Positions 1-9,306 of a DNA stretch of 64,000 bases are shown piece by piece. The translations under genes were made by a program, and so were the position numbers. The number at the start of each line of letters is the position of its first letter. Position 1 is the stretch's first letter. Origin of the DNA: Arthrobacter sp. Bi83 (GTDB taxonomy: Bacteria; Actinomycetota; Actinomycetes; Actinomycetales; Micrococcaceae); assembly GCF_918698095.1 (NCBI RefSeq), contig NZ_CAKKLY010000011.1, positions 29,822 through 93,821 on the forward strand. The letters are read 5' to 3'. Below the pieces are notes generated by a model that saw nothing but the letters and a program-made list of their open reading frames with translations, was not told where the DNA came from and searched no databases.

Positions 1-160
1 GGGCCAGGCCCCGGATTCCACCTCCATGAAAGCGGCAATGGACGTCGCCCGTTCCGTCACAAGGGTGTACGCGGCCGAAGAGCAAGGGGAGGACTCCGTC
101 TCACCGGCGGTGGGCACCTCCACAGACGTTCCGGCTCCCAGCGGGACACCGGGGGAATGA
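1..160 (+). CDS. C-terminal fragment of the gene upstream of moeA (possibly DUF6457 or MobA-linked)
   Basis: An open frame enters from the left edge (codons from base 2) and stops at TGA 158-160, overlapping the moeA start as ATGA. The visible 52 residues include a short helical stretch (SMKAAMDVARSVTRVYAAEE) followed by a disordered Ser/Pro/Gly-rich tail. In actinobacteria a small DUF6457 protein or a MobA-type nucleotidyltransferase carrying that domain often precedes moeA, and the helical stretch would fit its end. That assignment is contextual. What the sequence shows is only a translationally coupled upstream gene. Confidence 0.5.
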   Translation, partial: GQAPDSTSMKAAMDVARSVTRVYAAEEQGEDSVSPAVGTSTDVPAPSGTPGE

Positions 161-1686
161 CCGCCGCCCCCGGACATCCAACTGCCGATGCCATGGAGCC
201 GGCCGCCGCCCCCGCCGAGGACAGCGCCGCCGCCGGAAACGTAACTCCCTCCCGGGGGACTTCCGGGACTGGAACCCTGTCCCCGGACAATTCCGCCGAA
301 AGCGGTGCCGAGGCCAAGGACGCCGCCCCCGGGAAACACCTGGCGCACACCTGGGAGGAAGCGCGGCAGGCCGCCTTTGATTGCGCCGCCCCGATCCCGG
401 CTGCCCCGGTTCCCCTCCGTGAGGCACTGGGCCGGACACTGGCTGCCGACATCACGGCGCTGCAGGACATGCCCCATTACGCGTCCTCGGCCATGGACGG
501 ATGGGCCGTCAACGGCACCGGTCCCTGGATCCTTGCCGAACCCGGGCTTCGGCTGGCCCCGCACCAGGCCAGCGTCATCGTGACCGGCGGACTCCTTCCG
601 CCCGGAGCCAAGGCTGTGCTGCGCAGTGAAAGCGGCGTCATATCCACGGATGACGAGGGTCTGCCCGTGCTGGCGGCGGGCGGAACCGCCCGTCCCGGGG
701 AACCCCGGAACGGGCAGCACATCCGCAAGGCAGGGGAGGAAGCCACAGCCGACGAGGTGCTGGTCAAAGCCGGCATCCTGCTGAATCCCGCCCATCTGGC
801 ACTTGCCGCCCTCGCCGGCTACGACGACGTGCCGGTCTTGGGAAAACCCGTGGTGAAGCTGCTGCTGACGGGCTCCGAGGTGGTGGATCACGGCATCCCT
901 GAACCGGGAAAGGTGCGCGACACCTTTGGCCCGCAACTGGCTTCAGTGGTGGGGATGCTGGGCGGCATCTGCGCCGCTCAGGTAAGAATTGGCGACAGTT
1001 ACAGCGAATGGCTGGAGGCACTGGAGGACGAGGGTCCAGGTGCCGAGCCGGACGGCCTCCCCGGCGAGGCATCAGGGGCAGGCCTTCCCCCCGACGTCGT
1101 CATCACCACCGGAGGCACCGGGAAATCCGGAACCGACCACTTCAGGCGGGCGGTGGCTGAACTCGGCGGCCGGCTCGTGATCGACGGGGTGGCCATGCGT
1201 CCGGGCCACCCCGCTGTCCTGGCCGAGCTTCCGGACGGGCGCTTCGTGCTGGGGCTGCCCGGAAACCCGCTCGCTGCCATGATGGCGCTGTCTACGGTAG
1301 GGGCGCCGCTTCTCGCGGCCCTGGGCCACGGAGCCATTCCGCCTGTGCAGGAAGTGCCGTGTGGAGCGATGATCGATCCCGACCCCGGCCGGACCCGGCT
1401 CATGCCGTTCCGGCTCCTTTACGGCATGGCCTCGCCTGCGCCGCACACCGGCCCTGGCATGATGCGGGGCCTGGCCTCAGCGGACGGCGTCATGGTGGTT
1501 CCGCCCCACGGCGTGCAGTTGGGCGAGGCCGTCCCTGCGTTCGCGCTGCCATGGGGCCCAGCCATCCCTCAGCCCACGTCGGCCGGTTCCAAGCCTAAAA
1601 CCCCGCCGCGCAAGACCGGAAACCGGTCCTCGGCCAAGCCGCCGGCGATTAGCGGCCCCGTGGACTGGAGCGCGCTCCTGGACTGA
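157..1686 (+). CDS. moeA: Molybdopterin molybdenumtransferase (MoeA-like)
   Basis: MoeA inserts molybdate into adenylylated molybdopterin in molybdenum cofactor synthesis. The MoeA fold begins near residue 68 (HTWEEARQAAF) and carries the family hallmarks SAMDGWAV near 113, LLTGSEVVDHG, the MPT-binding stretch VITTGGTGKSGTDHF and the following RPGHPA and LGLPGNPLAAM motifs. At 509 residues it is longer than the usual ~400: about 65 N-terminal residues are low-complexity Ala/Pro/Gly sequence and the C-terminus ends in a basic linker. It overlaps the previous gene by 4 bases (ATGA). No ribosome site distinguishes this ATG from ATG 190, so the N-terminal extension is the least certain part. The neighbouring fdhD supports a role in molybdoenzyme maturation. 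Confidence 0.9.
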   Translation: MTAAPGHPTADAMEPAAAPAEDSAAAGNVTPSRGTSGTGTLSPDNSAESGAEAKDAAPGKHLAHTWEEARQAAFDCAAPIPAAPVPLREALGRTLAADITALQDMPHYASSAMDGWAVNGTGPWILAEPGLRLAPHQASVIVTGGLLPPGAKAVLRSESGVISTDDEGLPVLAAGGTARPGEPRNGQHIRKAGEEATADEVLVKAGILLNPAHLALAALAGYDDVPVLGKPVVKLLLTGSEVVDHGIPEPGKVRDTFGPQLASVVGMLGGICAAQVRIGDSYSEWLEALEDEGPGAEPDGLPGEASGAGLPPDVVITTGGTGKSGTDHFRRAVAELGGRLVIDGVAMRPGHPAVLAELPDGRFVLGLPGNPLAAMMALSTVGAPLLAALGHGAIPPVQEVPCGAMIDPDPGRTRLMPFRLLYGMASPAPHTGPGMMRGLASADGVMVVPPHGVQLGEAVPAFALPWGPAIPQPTSAGSKPKTPPRKTGNRSSAKPPAISGPVDWSALLD

Positions 1687-1773
1687 ATTCCAAGCAGAAC
1701 GGACGGCGTTGGTATCCCTGACCTTGACTTGCAATGATGGAGGCATGAACAGGCTGGCATACGGGGTGACCCG

Positions 1774-2646
1774 ATGGGACGCGTGACGCAACGGCGCAAG
1801 ATCCACCGGTACGTCCTGGACGGCTCGCCGGCTTCCCTCGAATTTCCGGTGCGGCACCGTGAGGATGTCCTGGCAGTGGAGGAACCGCTGGAGATCCGGC
1901 TCGGCAGTCTTTCCTTCTCCGTGACGATGCGGACGCCGGGGGACGACTTCGACCTCGTGGCAGGGTTCCTGGTGTCCGAGGGCGTCATCTGGAGCCCTGA
2001 GCAGCTGATCTCGCTGAGGTTCTGTGCCGGCGAGGATGAAAACGGCGTCCAGACCTTCAACGTGGTGGAAGCCCAGCTCCGGCCGGATGTGGTGCTGCCG
2101 GACACTGGACGCCATGTGTACACGTCCAGTTCCTGCGGGATCTGCGGGACCGACTCAATCGAGTCGGTCCGGAAGTCCTCGCACTTCAGCGCCGCTGAGG
2201 ACCAGCTGACGGTCCCGGTAGGAACCCTCGCCTCCCTTCCGGACCTGCTGAGGAAAGCGCAGACGGTATTTGACGCCACCGGCGGAGTCCACGCGGCAGG
2301 TCTTTTCAGTGTCGACGACGACGGCGGTGCCAGGCTGCTGTGCCTGCGCGAGGACGTGGGCCGGCACAACGCAGTGGACAAGGTCGTCGGATGGGCGTTG
2401 CGCGAACGTCGCCTGCCACTGTCCGGAACGGTGCTCCAGGTATCCGGCCGTGCGTCCTTTGAGCTCGTGCAAAAAGCTGCCCTGGCGGGCATTCCGGTAC
2501 TGGCCGCGGTCAGCGCCCCCTCCAGCCTTGCCGTCGAGCTCGCGGAGTCCAGCGGGGTGACCCTAGCCGGTTTCAGCCGGGGGAGCAGCCTTAACGTCTA
2601 TGCCGGTGCCGAGCGGATTTCCCTGCCTGCGCCGCTGCCGCGGTAG
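1774..2646 (+). CDS. fdhD: Formate dehydrogenase accessory sulfurtransferase FdhD
   Basis: FdhD transfers sulfur from a cysteine desulfurase to the molybdenum cofactor, which formate dehydrogenase needs for activity. The 290-residue protein has the family core: PGDDFDLVAGFLVSEG in the N-terminal half, the conserved redox cysteine pair SSSCGICGTDSIE near residue 113-125, and LREDVGRHNAVDKVVG near 200. The size is normal for the family. It lies 87 bases after moeA on the same strand, so the two probably act in the same cofactor route, but no formate dehydrogenase subunit is in the window. The ATG at 1774 lacks a clear ribosome site. Confidence 0.93.
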   Translation: MGRVTQRRKIHRYVLDGSPASLEFPVRHREDVLAVEEPLEIRLGSLSFSVTMRTPGDDFDLVAGFLVSEGVIWSPEQLISLRFCAGEDENGVQTFNVVEAQLRPDVVLPDTGRHVYTSSSCGICGTDSIESVRKSSHFSAAEDQLTVPVGTLASLPDLLRKAQTVFDATGGVHAAGLFSVDDDGGARLLCLREDVGRHNAVDKVVGWALRERRLPLSGTVLQVSGRASFELVQKAALAGIPVLAAVSAPSSLAVELAESSGVTLAGFSRGSSLNVYAGAERISLPAPLPR

Positions 2647-2818
2647 TGGGTGCGGACCCTTGGTTATTTCCCTCTGACGCAGTAGATTTTATCCATCGAA
2701 TGGACGCGATCCGCTCTTTCACGGCAGCGAACCTGCCCGGACATCAGCTGCGTGACGCCCAGGCCCGCGAGGAAGCCGGCACAGGACGCACCGGCTTAAA
2801 GCATTAAAGAGGAATACA

Positions 2819-5800
2819 TTGCACGACGACCGCCGGATCACGGAAGTCCGCCTCGACCGCTTCCTGCGGGAGCGGATCACCCCCGCGATCTACTCGCGAA
2901 GTGTACCCCTGGCACTCAGCAGTTGGGACGTTCCGGATGAACCCGTCCCTGTGACGCAGGCCCTGCGCCAGGACTTCGTGCCACAGGAACACGGTGCCGC
3001 CTGGGGCCGCCCCTGGGGCACCAAATGGCTGCGGCTCCAAGGCGAGGTTCCCGACTCCTGGGGCACGGCACCAGAGACCGAGGTGGAGATGGTGGTGGAC
3101 CTGGGGTTCACTACCGAGATCCCCGGATTCCAGTGCGAAGGAACCGCCTGGCGTCCTGACGGCAGCATCATTAAGGCAATTTCTCCACGCAACCAGTACG
3201 TTCCGCTCAAGCTCCTGGGCAGCGGGATGGCTGTGGACTTCTACGTGGAGGCAGCTGCCAACCCGGACGTGGCCCAGGGCTGGAGCTTCGCGGCCACGCC
3301 CTACGGGGACAAGGCCACCGCCGGGACGCGGCCACAGTACCGCCTGGGCAGCATTGCCATAGCCGAGCTGAACCGGCCCGTATGGGAGCTGCAACAGGAC
3401 ATCTGGACGCTCAGGGGCCTTATGCACGAACTGCCCATGGAGCTGCCCCGGCGGCACGAGATCCTCCGCGCGCTCGAGCGCATGCTGGACATCATGGATC
3501 CGGACGACGTCGCCGGAACCGCATCGGCAGGCCGGGCCGCACTCGCCGAAGTGTTGGCGAGGCCCGCCTACGCCTCCGCCCACCAGTTGCTCGCCACGGG
3601 CCATGCCCACATCGACTCCGCCTGGCTGTGGCCGGTCAGGGAGACCATCAGGAAATGTGCCCGGACGTTTTCGAACGTGGTTGCCCTCATGGATGATGAT
3701 CCCGACTTCGTGTTCTCCTGCTCCTCAGCACAGCAACTGGCGTGGATCAAGGAGTTCTATCCAGAGCTGTTCGGTCGGATCCGGGAGAAGGTGAAGTCCG
3801 GCCAGTTCGTTCCCGTGGGCGGCATGTGGGTGGAATCCGACACCAACATGCCCGGCGGTGAGGCCATGGCCCGGCAGTTCCTCGAAGGTAAGAGCTTCTT
3901 CCTGGACGAGTTCGGCATCGAATGTCAGGAGGCCTGGCTTCCTGACTCCTTCGGCTACTCCGCGGCCCTGCCGCAGATCGTCAAGGCCGCCGGCAGCCAG
4001 TGGTTCCTGACGCAGAAGATCTCCTGGAACCAGATCAACCGGATGCCGCACCACACGTTTAACTGGGAGGGGATCGACGGCACCAGGCTGTTCACGCATT
4101 TCCCGCCCGTGGACACGTACAACTCGGAGCTCAGCGGCCGGGACCTCGCCCACGCCGAACGCAACTACCGGGACCATGGCCACGGCACCATCTCGCTGGT
4201 TCCCTTCGGCTACGGCGACGGCGGAGGCGGACCCACCCGGGAAATGCTTGCCGCCGCCCACCGCACCGAGGACCTGGAGGGCTCGCCCAAGGTCCGGATC
4301 GGAACGGCGCGGAGCTTCTTCGAGCAGGCCCAGGCCGAGTACACGGCGCTGCCGGTCTGGGTGGGCGAGATGTACCTGGAACTCCACCGCGGCACCTACA
4401 CCAGCCAGGCCCGTACCAAACAGGGCAACCGGCGCAGCGAGCACCTGCTCCGCGAAGCGGAATTGTGGTGCGCCACTGCCGCGGTCCGCACCGGTGGCTC
4501 CTTTGCGTATCCTGCGGCTGAGCTGAAGCGGCTGTGGCGGCTGGTGCTCCTTCAGCAGTTCCACGACATCCTGCCCGGCAGCTCCATCGCCTGGGTGCAC
4601 CAGGACGCCGAACGGAATTACGCCGCCGTGGCCAGGGGACTCGAGGCGGTCATCGCCAAGGCTGCGGCAGCTGCGCTGGGGGAGGGCAGCGAGGAGTTCC
4701 TACTCAACGCGAGCCCCCATGAGCGCAACGGGGTGCCGGCGCTCGCGGCCGCGCTGCCGGTTCAGCTGGGCACGCCCGTTCGGACTGCCGCCCGGGACGG
4801 CGGCTTCGTGCTGGACAACGGGATCATCAGCGCCGTGCTGGACGCCAACGGCCTGCTGACTTCGCTGCGGGACCACGCCAGCGGCAGGGAAGCCATCGCC
4901 CCGGGCCAGTTCGGCAACCACCTGGAGCTGCACCGCGACACCCCCAACGAATGGGACGCCTGGGACATCGACGAGTTCTACCGGCGGAATGTCACGTCAC
5001 TGACCGACGCGGCCTCGGTGACGCTGGAGCAGCAAGGCGGGGACGCCGTCGTCGTCATTGAGCGCCTCACCGGAGCCTCGCGCATCACGCAGCGCATCAC
5101 CCTGTCGCCCGGCGCCGGCGCGCTGGGCATTTCCACCGACGTGGACTGGCAGGAACGCGAGAAGCTGCTCAAGCTGGGCTTTCCCCTGGACCTCCGCGCG
5201 GACCGTTCAGCCGCCGAGACCCAGTTCGGGCACGTTTTCCGGCCCACCCACGTGAACACGTCCTGGGAGGCGGCGAAGTTCGAGATCTGCGCCCAGCGCT
5301 GGATCCACGTCGCCGAGCCCGGCTATGGCGTGGCCATCGCCAATGCCTCCACGTATGGGCACGATGTGGCCAGGAGCATCAGGGACGACGACGACGGCGG
5401 CACCACCACCACCGTCCGGCTCTCGCTGCTGCGCGCGGCCAAGTTCCCGGACCCCAATGCCGACCGGGGCCGGCATGTGCTGGACGTCTGGATCCGGCCC
5501 GGCGCAGGTATCGCCGAGGCCGTCGAGGAAGGATACCGCGCCAACCTAGCCCCTCGGAGAATGACGGGCGGCCATGCCGTTGAGCCACTGGTCACCGTGG
5601 ACAACAGGGCACTGGTCGTTGAAGCGGTGAAGCTGGCGGAGGACGGCTCGGGAGATGTCATCGTTCGCCTTTACGAGTCGCTGGGTGAACGCTCCGCCGG
5701 ACGGCTCACCGCCAACTTTCCGGCCAAAAGCGTCCGCGCCGTGGATCTGCTCGAGCGGGAAGTCGACGCACCAGGGGTGGTGGCCGGCAGGGAATCCGCG

Positions 5801-5851
5801 GAACTCACGCTGCGTCCGTTCCAGCTGGTCACGCTCAGGTTCGCCCGTTGA
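2819..5851 (+). CDS. Alpha-mannosidase, glycoside hydrolase family 38
   Basis: A 1010-residue cytosolic-type GH38 enzyme that releases mannose from alpha-mannosides. The catalytic domain carries the zinc-binding HAHIDSAWLWPVRET (His262, Asp264 region to Asp266) and WLPDSFGYSAALPQ, whose Asp376 is the expected nucleophile. GGMWVESDTNMPGGE and the middle-domain FHDILPGSSI are also typical, and the rest forms the beta-sandwich C-terminal domain. There is no signal peptide. The start is TTG at 2819, chosen because AAAGAGGA lies just upstream and the family N-terminus (RITEVRLDRFLRERI) follows at once. It stands alone between fdhD and the convergent amino-acid transporter, so its physiological substrate cannot be read from context. 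Confidence 0.93.
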   Translation: MHDDRRITEVRLDRFLRERITPAIYSRSVPLALSSWDVPDEPVPVTQALRQDFVPQEHGAAWGRPWGTKWLRLQGEVPDSWGTAPETEVEMVVDLGFTTEIPGFQCEGTAWRPDGSIIKAISPRNQYVPLKLLGSGMAVDFYVEAAANPDVAQGWSFAATPYGDKATAGTRPQYRLGSIAIAELNRPVWELQQDIWTLRGLMHELPMELPRRHEILRALERMLDIMDPDDVAGTASAGRAALAEVLARPAYASAHQLLATGHAHIDSAWLWPVRETIRKCARTFSNVVALMDDDPDFVFSCSSAQQLAWIKEFYPELFGRIREKVKSGQFVPVGGMWVESDTNMPGGEAMARQFLEGKSFFLDEFGIECQEAWLPDSFGYSAALPQIVKAAGSQWFLTQKISWNQINRMPHHTFNWEGIDGTRLFTHFPPVDTYNSELSGRDLAHAERNYRDHGHGTISLVPFGYGDGGGGPTREMLAAAHRTEDLEGSPKVRIGTARSFFEQAQAEYTALPVWVGEMYLELHRGTYTSQARTKQGNRRSEHLLREAELWCATAAVRTGGSFAYPAAELKRLWRLVLLQQFHDILPGSSIAWVHQDAERNYAAVARGLEAVIAKAAAAALGEGSEEFLLNASPHERNGVPALAAALPVQLGTPVRTAARDGGFVLDNGIISAVLDANGLLTSLRDHASGREAIAPGQFGNHLELHRDTPNEWDAWDIDEFYRRNVTSLTDAASVTLEQQGGDAVVVIERLTGASRITQRITLSPGAGALGISTDVDWQEREKLLKLGFPLDLRADRSAAETQFGHVFRPTHVNTSWEAAKFEICAQRWIHVAEPGYGVAIANASTYGHDVARSIRDDDDGGTTTTVRLSLLRAAKFPDPNADRGRHVLDVWIRPGAGIAEAVEEGYRANLAPRRMTGGHAVEPLVTVDNRALVVEAVKLAEDGSGDVIVRLYESLGERSAGRLTANFPAKSVRAVDLLEREVDAPGVVAGRESAELTLRPFQLVTLRFAR

Positions 5852-5890
5852 CCCGGTAGCGGGGCGGCGCCGGCGGCGGTCACAAACGGG

Positions 5891-6703
5891 TCAGAATTCG
5901 TGGAGCAGGCGCCGCACGAACTGCCGGGTGCGGTCCTGGCGCGGCGCCCGCAGCACCTCTGCCGCCGGGCCCCGCTCCACCACCACTCCGCCGTCCATGA
6001 AGATGACTTCGTCGGCCACCTGACGGGCGAAGGCCAGCTCGTGCGTGACGATCACCATGGTCCAGCCCTCCTCGGCCAACTCCTGGATGACGCCCAAGAC
6101 TTCGCCCACCAGTTCCGGGTCCAGGGCCGAGGTGGGTTCGTCGAACAGCAGAAGCTGGGGCTTCAGGGCCAGGGCACGCACAATGCCCACGCGCTGCTGC
6201 TGCCCGCCGGACAGCTCGAACGGGTAGGCATCACGCTTGTCAGCCAGCCCTACGCGGGCCAGCAGTTTCTCCGCCTCGGCGACGGCTTCCGCCCTCTTCC
6301 GCTTCTGCACCTGGACGGGGCCCTCAATGACATTCTGCAGCACCGTCATGTGCGGAAAGAGGTTGTAGTGCTGGAAGACCATGGCGCTGCGGTCGCGGAG
6401 GTCCGAGATGTCCTTCTTGGCAACCTTGGCGGAGAAGTCGAGCGCGAGGTCCGTGCCGGTGGCGGTGTCCGCGAAGGTGACGGTGCCGGCGTCGGGCGTT
6501 TCCAGTCCGTTCAGCGAACGGAGCACAGTGGTTTTGCCGGAACCCGAGGGCCCGATGAGGGCCACCACGTTGCCGCGGCGGACATCGAGGTCGATGTCCC
6601 GGAGCACCACGTTGCTGCCGAAGGCCTTGGCCAGGTTGCGGACCGACAGCACCGGTTTTGGCTGGGGCGCGCCTGCGCGGGCGGGCTGGCTAGTGGGCGA
6701 CAT
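5891..6703 (-). CDS. Polar amino-acid ABC transporter, ATP-binding subunit
   Basis: Cytoplasmic ATPase of an amino-acid importer, 270 residues. It has Walker A GPSGSGKTT, the signature LSGGQQQRVGIVRALAL, Walker B LLLFDEPTSALDP and the H-loop IVTHELAFA. The amino-acid-importer form of Walker B (ALDPELVGEVL) places it in the GlnQ/TcyC/HisP family. The ATG at 6703 is used: it overlaps the permease end by 14 bases, and sequence upstream of it is antisense-like and does not belong to the fold. Last gene of a three-gene minus-strand operon. Confidence 0.93.
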   Translation of the reverse strand: MSPTSQPARAGAPQPKPVLSVRNLAKAFGSNVVLRDIDLDVRRGNVVALIGPSGSGKTTVLRSLNGLETPDAGTVTFADTATGTDLALDFSAKVAKKDISDLRDRSAMVFQHYNLFPHMTVLQNVIEGPVQVQKRKRAEAVAEAEKLLARVGLADKRDAYPFELSGGQQQRVGIVRALALKPQLLLFDEPTSALDPELVGEVLGVIQELAEEGWTMVIVTHELAFARQVADEVIFMDGGVVVERGPAAEVLRAPRQDRTRQFVRRLLHEF

Positions 6704-7355
6704 AGCGGTCCAATCTCTTTTCGAGGGCGGACTGGCCGGTGGACAGCGCCAGGCAGATGACCCAGTAGACCAGTGCGGCCTCAAGGTACAGCGCCATGAA
6801 CTCCTGGCTGAACGCAGCGATCTGCTGGGCATTCCGGAAGAGCTCAGTGACGAGGATCAGCGAGGCCAGCGAGGTGTCCTTGACCAGGGAGATGAAAGTG
6901 TTGGACAGCGGCGGCACGGACACCCTGGCTGCCTGGGGCAGGATGATGCGGCGCAATGCCTGCGCCCGTGACATGCCGATGGTGTGCCCGGCTTCCCACT
7001 GCCCCTTGGGGACCGAGAGGATGGCCGCCCGGATCACCTCGGCCGCATAGCCGCCCACGTTGAGTGAAAAGGCGATGATGGCGCTGGGCCAGGGATCGAG
7101 CTTTACGCCGAGGCTGGGCAGGCCGTAGAAGATCACGAAAAGCTGGACCAACAGCGGCGTCCCGCGGATCACCGAGACATAGAACCTCGCCGCCCCTGAC
7201 GCCACCGGGTTCCGGCTGAGCCGCATGAGCGCTACAAGCAGAGCAAGGGCCAGGCCGAAGGCAAAGGAGGCCAGGGTCAGCGGGATGGTCCCGGTGATGG
7301 CCCCGGTGACAATCGGGCCGAAGGAGCTCCAGACAAGGTCCCAGTTAAACGGCAT
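6690..7355 (-). CDS. Amino-acid ABC transporter permease (TcyB/HisM family)
   Basis: Integral membrane subunit of the importer, 221 residues with about five hydrophobic segments. It carries the polar-amino-acid permease hallmarks SVIRGTPLLVQLFVIFYGLP in the first half and the ATPase-contact EAA loop EAGHTIGMSRAQALRRIILPQA near residue 150. LVKDTSLASLI follows, as in cystine/glutamine permeases. The ATG directly follows the stop of the binding-protein gene with no spacer, so translation is probably coupled. The best family guess is cystine or another polar amino acid; the sequence does not settle the substrate. Confidence 0.92.
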   Translation of the reverse strand: MPFNWDLVWSSFGPIVTGAITGTIPLTLASFAFGLALALLVALMRLSRNPVASGAARFYVSVIRGTPLLVQLFVIFYGLPSLGVKLDPWPSAIIAFSLNVGGYAAEVIRAAILSVPKGQWEAGHTIGMSRAQALRRIILPQAARVSVPPLSNTFISLVKDTSLASLILVTELFRNAQQIAAFSQEFMALYLEAALVYWVICLALSTGQSALEKRLDRYVAH

Positions 7356-8174
7356 CTACTTGGTGACGTCCGCGCCGAAGTACTTCTCCGAGATCTTGGT
7401 CAGTGTGCCGTCGGCCCGGAGATCGGCAAGCGCCTTGTCCACGGCGGCGGTGAGTTCGGTGGATCCCTTGCGGAACGCGAAGGCGCTCTCCGACTTTTCC
7501 TTGGTTTCGGCGGCGATCTTCAGTCCGGCGTCCGGGTTGGTCTTGGCGTAGTCAAGGTAGGTGAGTTTGTCGTTGACGATCGCGTCCACCCGGCCCTGGC
7601 GGACCAGCGTCACGCCCTGGGCCCAGCCCTCCACGGACTGGACGTTGGCGCCGGCATCGACGGCCAGCTTGTAGAAGTTGCTGGTCAGCGACTGTGCGGT
7701 GGTCTTGCCCTTAAGGCTGTCGAAACCCGTGATGCTGTTGTTGTCCGCCTTGGTCACGATCACACCCGTGGAGACTGTGTACGGTGTGGAGAAGTCATAC
7801 TTTGCCTTGCGCTCGGCATTGATGGAGATCTCGTTCGCGATGGTGTCGAAGCGCTTGGCATCAAGGCCGGCGAAGATGCCATCGAACTGGGTCTCCTCGA
7901 ACTTTGCCTTCACACCCAGTTTCCCGGCGACCGCCTTGGCGATTTCGACGTCGAACCCGGTGAGCTCGCCTGCGCCCTCGGCGTGGAAGCTGAAGGGCTT
8001 GTAGGTGCCCTCGGTGGCAATGACGATCTCACCCTTGGACTTCACGTCACTCAGCGACGAATCCGAACTGCTGCTTGCTGCCGGCGCCTGTGAGCCGCCG
8101 CAGCCGGACAGCGCGAGCGCGAGAGTTGCGAGCGTGGCTGCGATTGCACTGCGGCGGGTGTGGAGGCGGTTCAT
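7356..8174 (-). CDS. Amino-acid ABC transporter substrate-binding lipoprotein (TcyA/FliY-like)
   Basis: Extracellular solute-binding protein of family 3, 272 residues. The N-terminus has twin arginines, a hydrophobic segment and a lipobox (LALSGCGG), so it should be lipid-anchored outside the membrane. The binding fold starts with GEIVIATEGTYKPFSFH and continues with LTGFDVEIAKAVAGKLG. FDGIFAGLDAKRFDTIAN resembles cystine-binding proteins. The ATG at 8174 is chosen because AAGGAA precedes it and the signal peptide begins there; the reading frame upstream is not a plausible N-terminus. First gene of the operon with the permease and ATPase. Confidence 0.92.
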   Translation of the reverse strand: MNRLHTRRSAIAATLATLALALSGCGGSQAPAASSSSDSSLSDVKSKGEIVIATEGTYKPFSFHAEGAGELTGFDVEIAKAVAGKLGVKAKFEETQFDGIFAGLDAKRFDTIANEISINAERKAKYDFSTPYTVSTGVIVTKADNNSITGFDSLKGKTTAQSLTSNFYKLAVDAGANVQSVEGWAQGVTLVRQGRVDAIVNDKLTYLDYAKTNPDAGLKIAAETKEKSESAFAFRKGSTELTAAVDKALADLRADGTLTKISEKYFGADVTK

Positions 8175-8475
8175 GGCGGTTCCTTCTTCTTGCTGGCTGC
8201 GTAGGGCTTTGTCACGGCGGCCGGAGCCGGTCACACGCGACACTACCCCCCACAACGCACTTGGAAAGTTGTTTTATTTCGCCATCTTACGGGGGACAGC
8301 TACAGCCCTTAAACAGGCTGAGTGGGGGCGGTCCCCAACGTCCCGCCACCACTCATCCCCCCAATGTGCGCTCCGGCAGGCGCCACGGCCCCGTCTTCAC
8401 GGAAGGCTAGGCAGCAACTGCTTTCACACATTCATGATTCTCTCACGGTCTAATGATTTTGTGAATCCCGCCGCC
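8175..8475. promoter_or_regulatory. Intergenic region with promoter of the amino-acid importer
   Basis: About 300 bases without a gene. On the minus strand a candidate promoter has -35 TTTCCA (8262-8267) and -10 TAGTGT (8240-8245), 16 bases apart, leaving a leader of about 60 bases before the importer. The rest, toward the end of the 245-residue membrane gene, shows no open frame with coding character, no tRNA and no clear terminator hairpin. Confidence 0.45.
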
Positions 8476-9213
8476 TTACCTTTCAGTAGATGACGTCCCC
8501 GGCGCACGGAAACCTGTGGCCCGGACCCGGGCCAGCCAGACCATTCCAAGCCCCAGCACATAGAACACGACGGCGCCGTTGTTGACCACGAGCCGCGGCA
8601 AGGTGAAGGCCGGCCCCGTGAACTCCAGCACGAGTCCTGCCGTTGTGGCCACGGCGCCTGCCGCCATCAGGGACGCCCCCGTGCGGACGAGGGAGGGCAG
8701 CCTGCTGTTGGCGGCCCGGAGCAGGCAAGGCAGAAGTGCCAGCGATACGTAGACCGGGTAACCACGTGCGACGGCCCAGTAGAAAGGCAGCAGGGCAGCG
8801 TTGCGGGCACTTGTCCCGCCGACCTCCGCAAGGCCCAGGGATGACCCGGAAGAGTCCATGGCCAGGAAGATCGTGACCAGGGCCGCGGAAAACAATCCCA
8901 GCATGGCGAGCCCGAATCGCCCGGAGATGAGGCGGTATGCGTCGGCGGCGCCAAATGCCCTGCTCACGCGGAGCGCCACCAGGAAAAGCGTGGCAAAAAC
9001 GATAAGCCGCAGCAGGACGTTGGCAATGTTAATGCCGCCAACAGCGCGATCGATGGCCAGGTAGAACGGTCCCATGCTGAGTGCGGCGGCAGCCGTGGCC
9101 AAAAGGAAGATGACGAAGAGCGAGCGGTTCCGGCCCTGCAGGGTGCTCGGAATTCGGACCAGGGTGGCAACGGCGCAAACGATCAGGGTGGTCCATTGCA
9201 GGATCTCTGTCAT
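8476..9213 (-). CDS. Integral membrane protein, second of two tandem paralogs; function unknown
   Basis: A 245-residue protein that is almost entirely hydrophobic, with about seven predicted membrane segments. It is clearly a paralog of the next upstream gene: both begin with an M-T/I-EILQWTTLI segment, both have NRSLF, then P-x-YLAID, NxAN-LLLR and AMDS/ALMDSEGSS, in the same order. The order 'NRsLf ... IDxxxG..N.A.LLLR' is reminiscent of the MAB_1171c/DUF6545 group of putative actinobacterial transporters, a recollection rather than a tested match. ATG 9213 has GGGGGA before it; the longer frame upstream overlaps the intergenic region. It sits 93 bases after its paralog, probably in one operon with it and the helix-turn-helix gene. 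Confidence 0.75.
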   Translation of the reverse strand: MTEILQWTTLIVCAVATLVRIPSTLQGRNRSLFVIFLLATAAAALSMGPFYLAIDRAVGGINIANVLLRLIVFATLFLVALRVSRAFGAADAYRLISGRFGLAMLGLFSAALVTIFLAMDSSGSSLGLAEVGGTSARNAALLPFYWAVARGYPVYVSLALLPCLLRAANSRLPSLVRTGASLMAAGAVATTAGLVLEFTGPAFTLPRLVVNNGAVVFYVLGLGMVWLARVRATGFRAPGTSSTER

Positions 9214-9306
9214 CCGCGATTCCCCCAGATCTTTCGGTTTGTTTCCTGGTCTTGATTCTCGCGTCGTGGGATTGCCGGGCGCTCGACGGTGGTCCGGCAT
9301 GCCCCG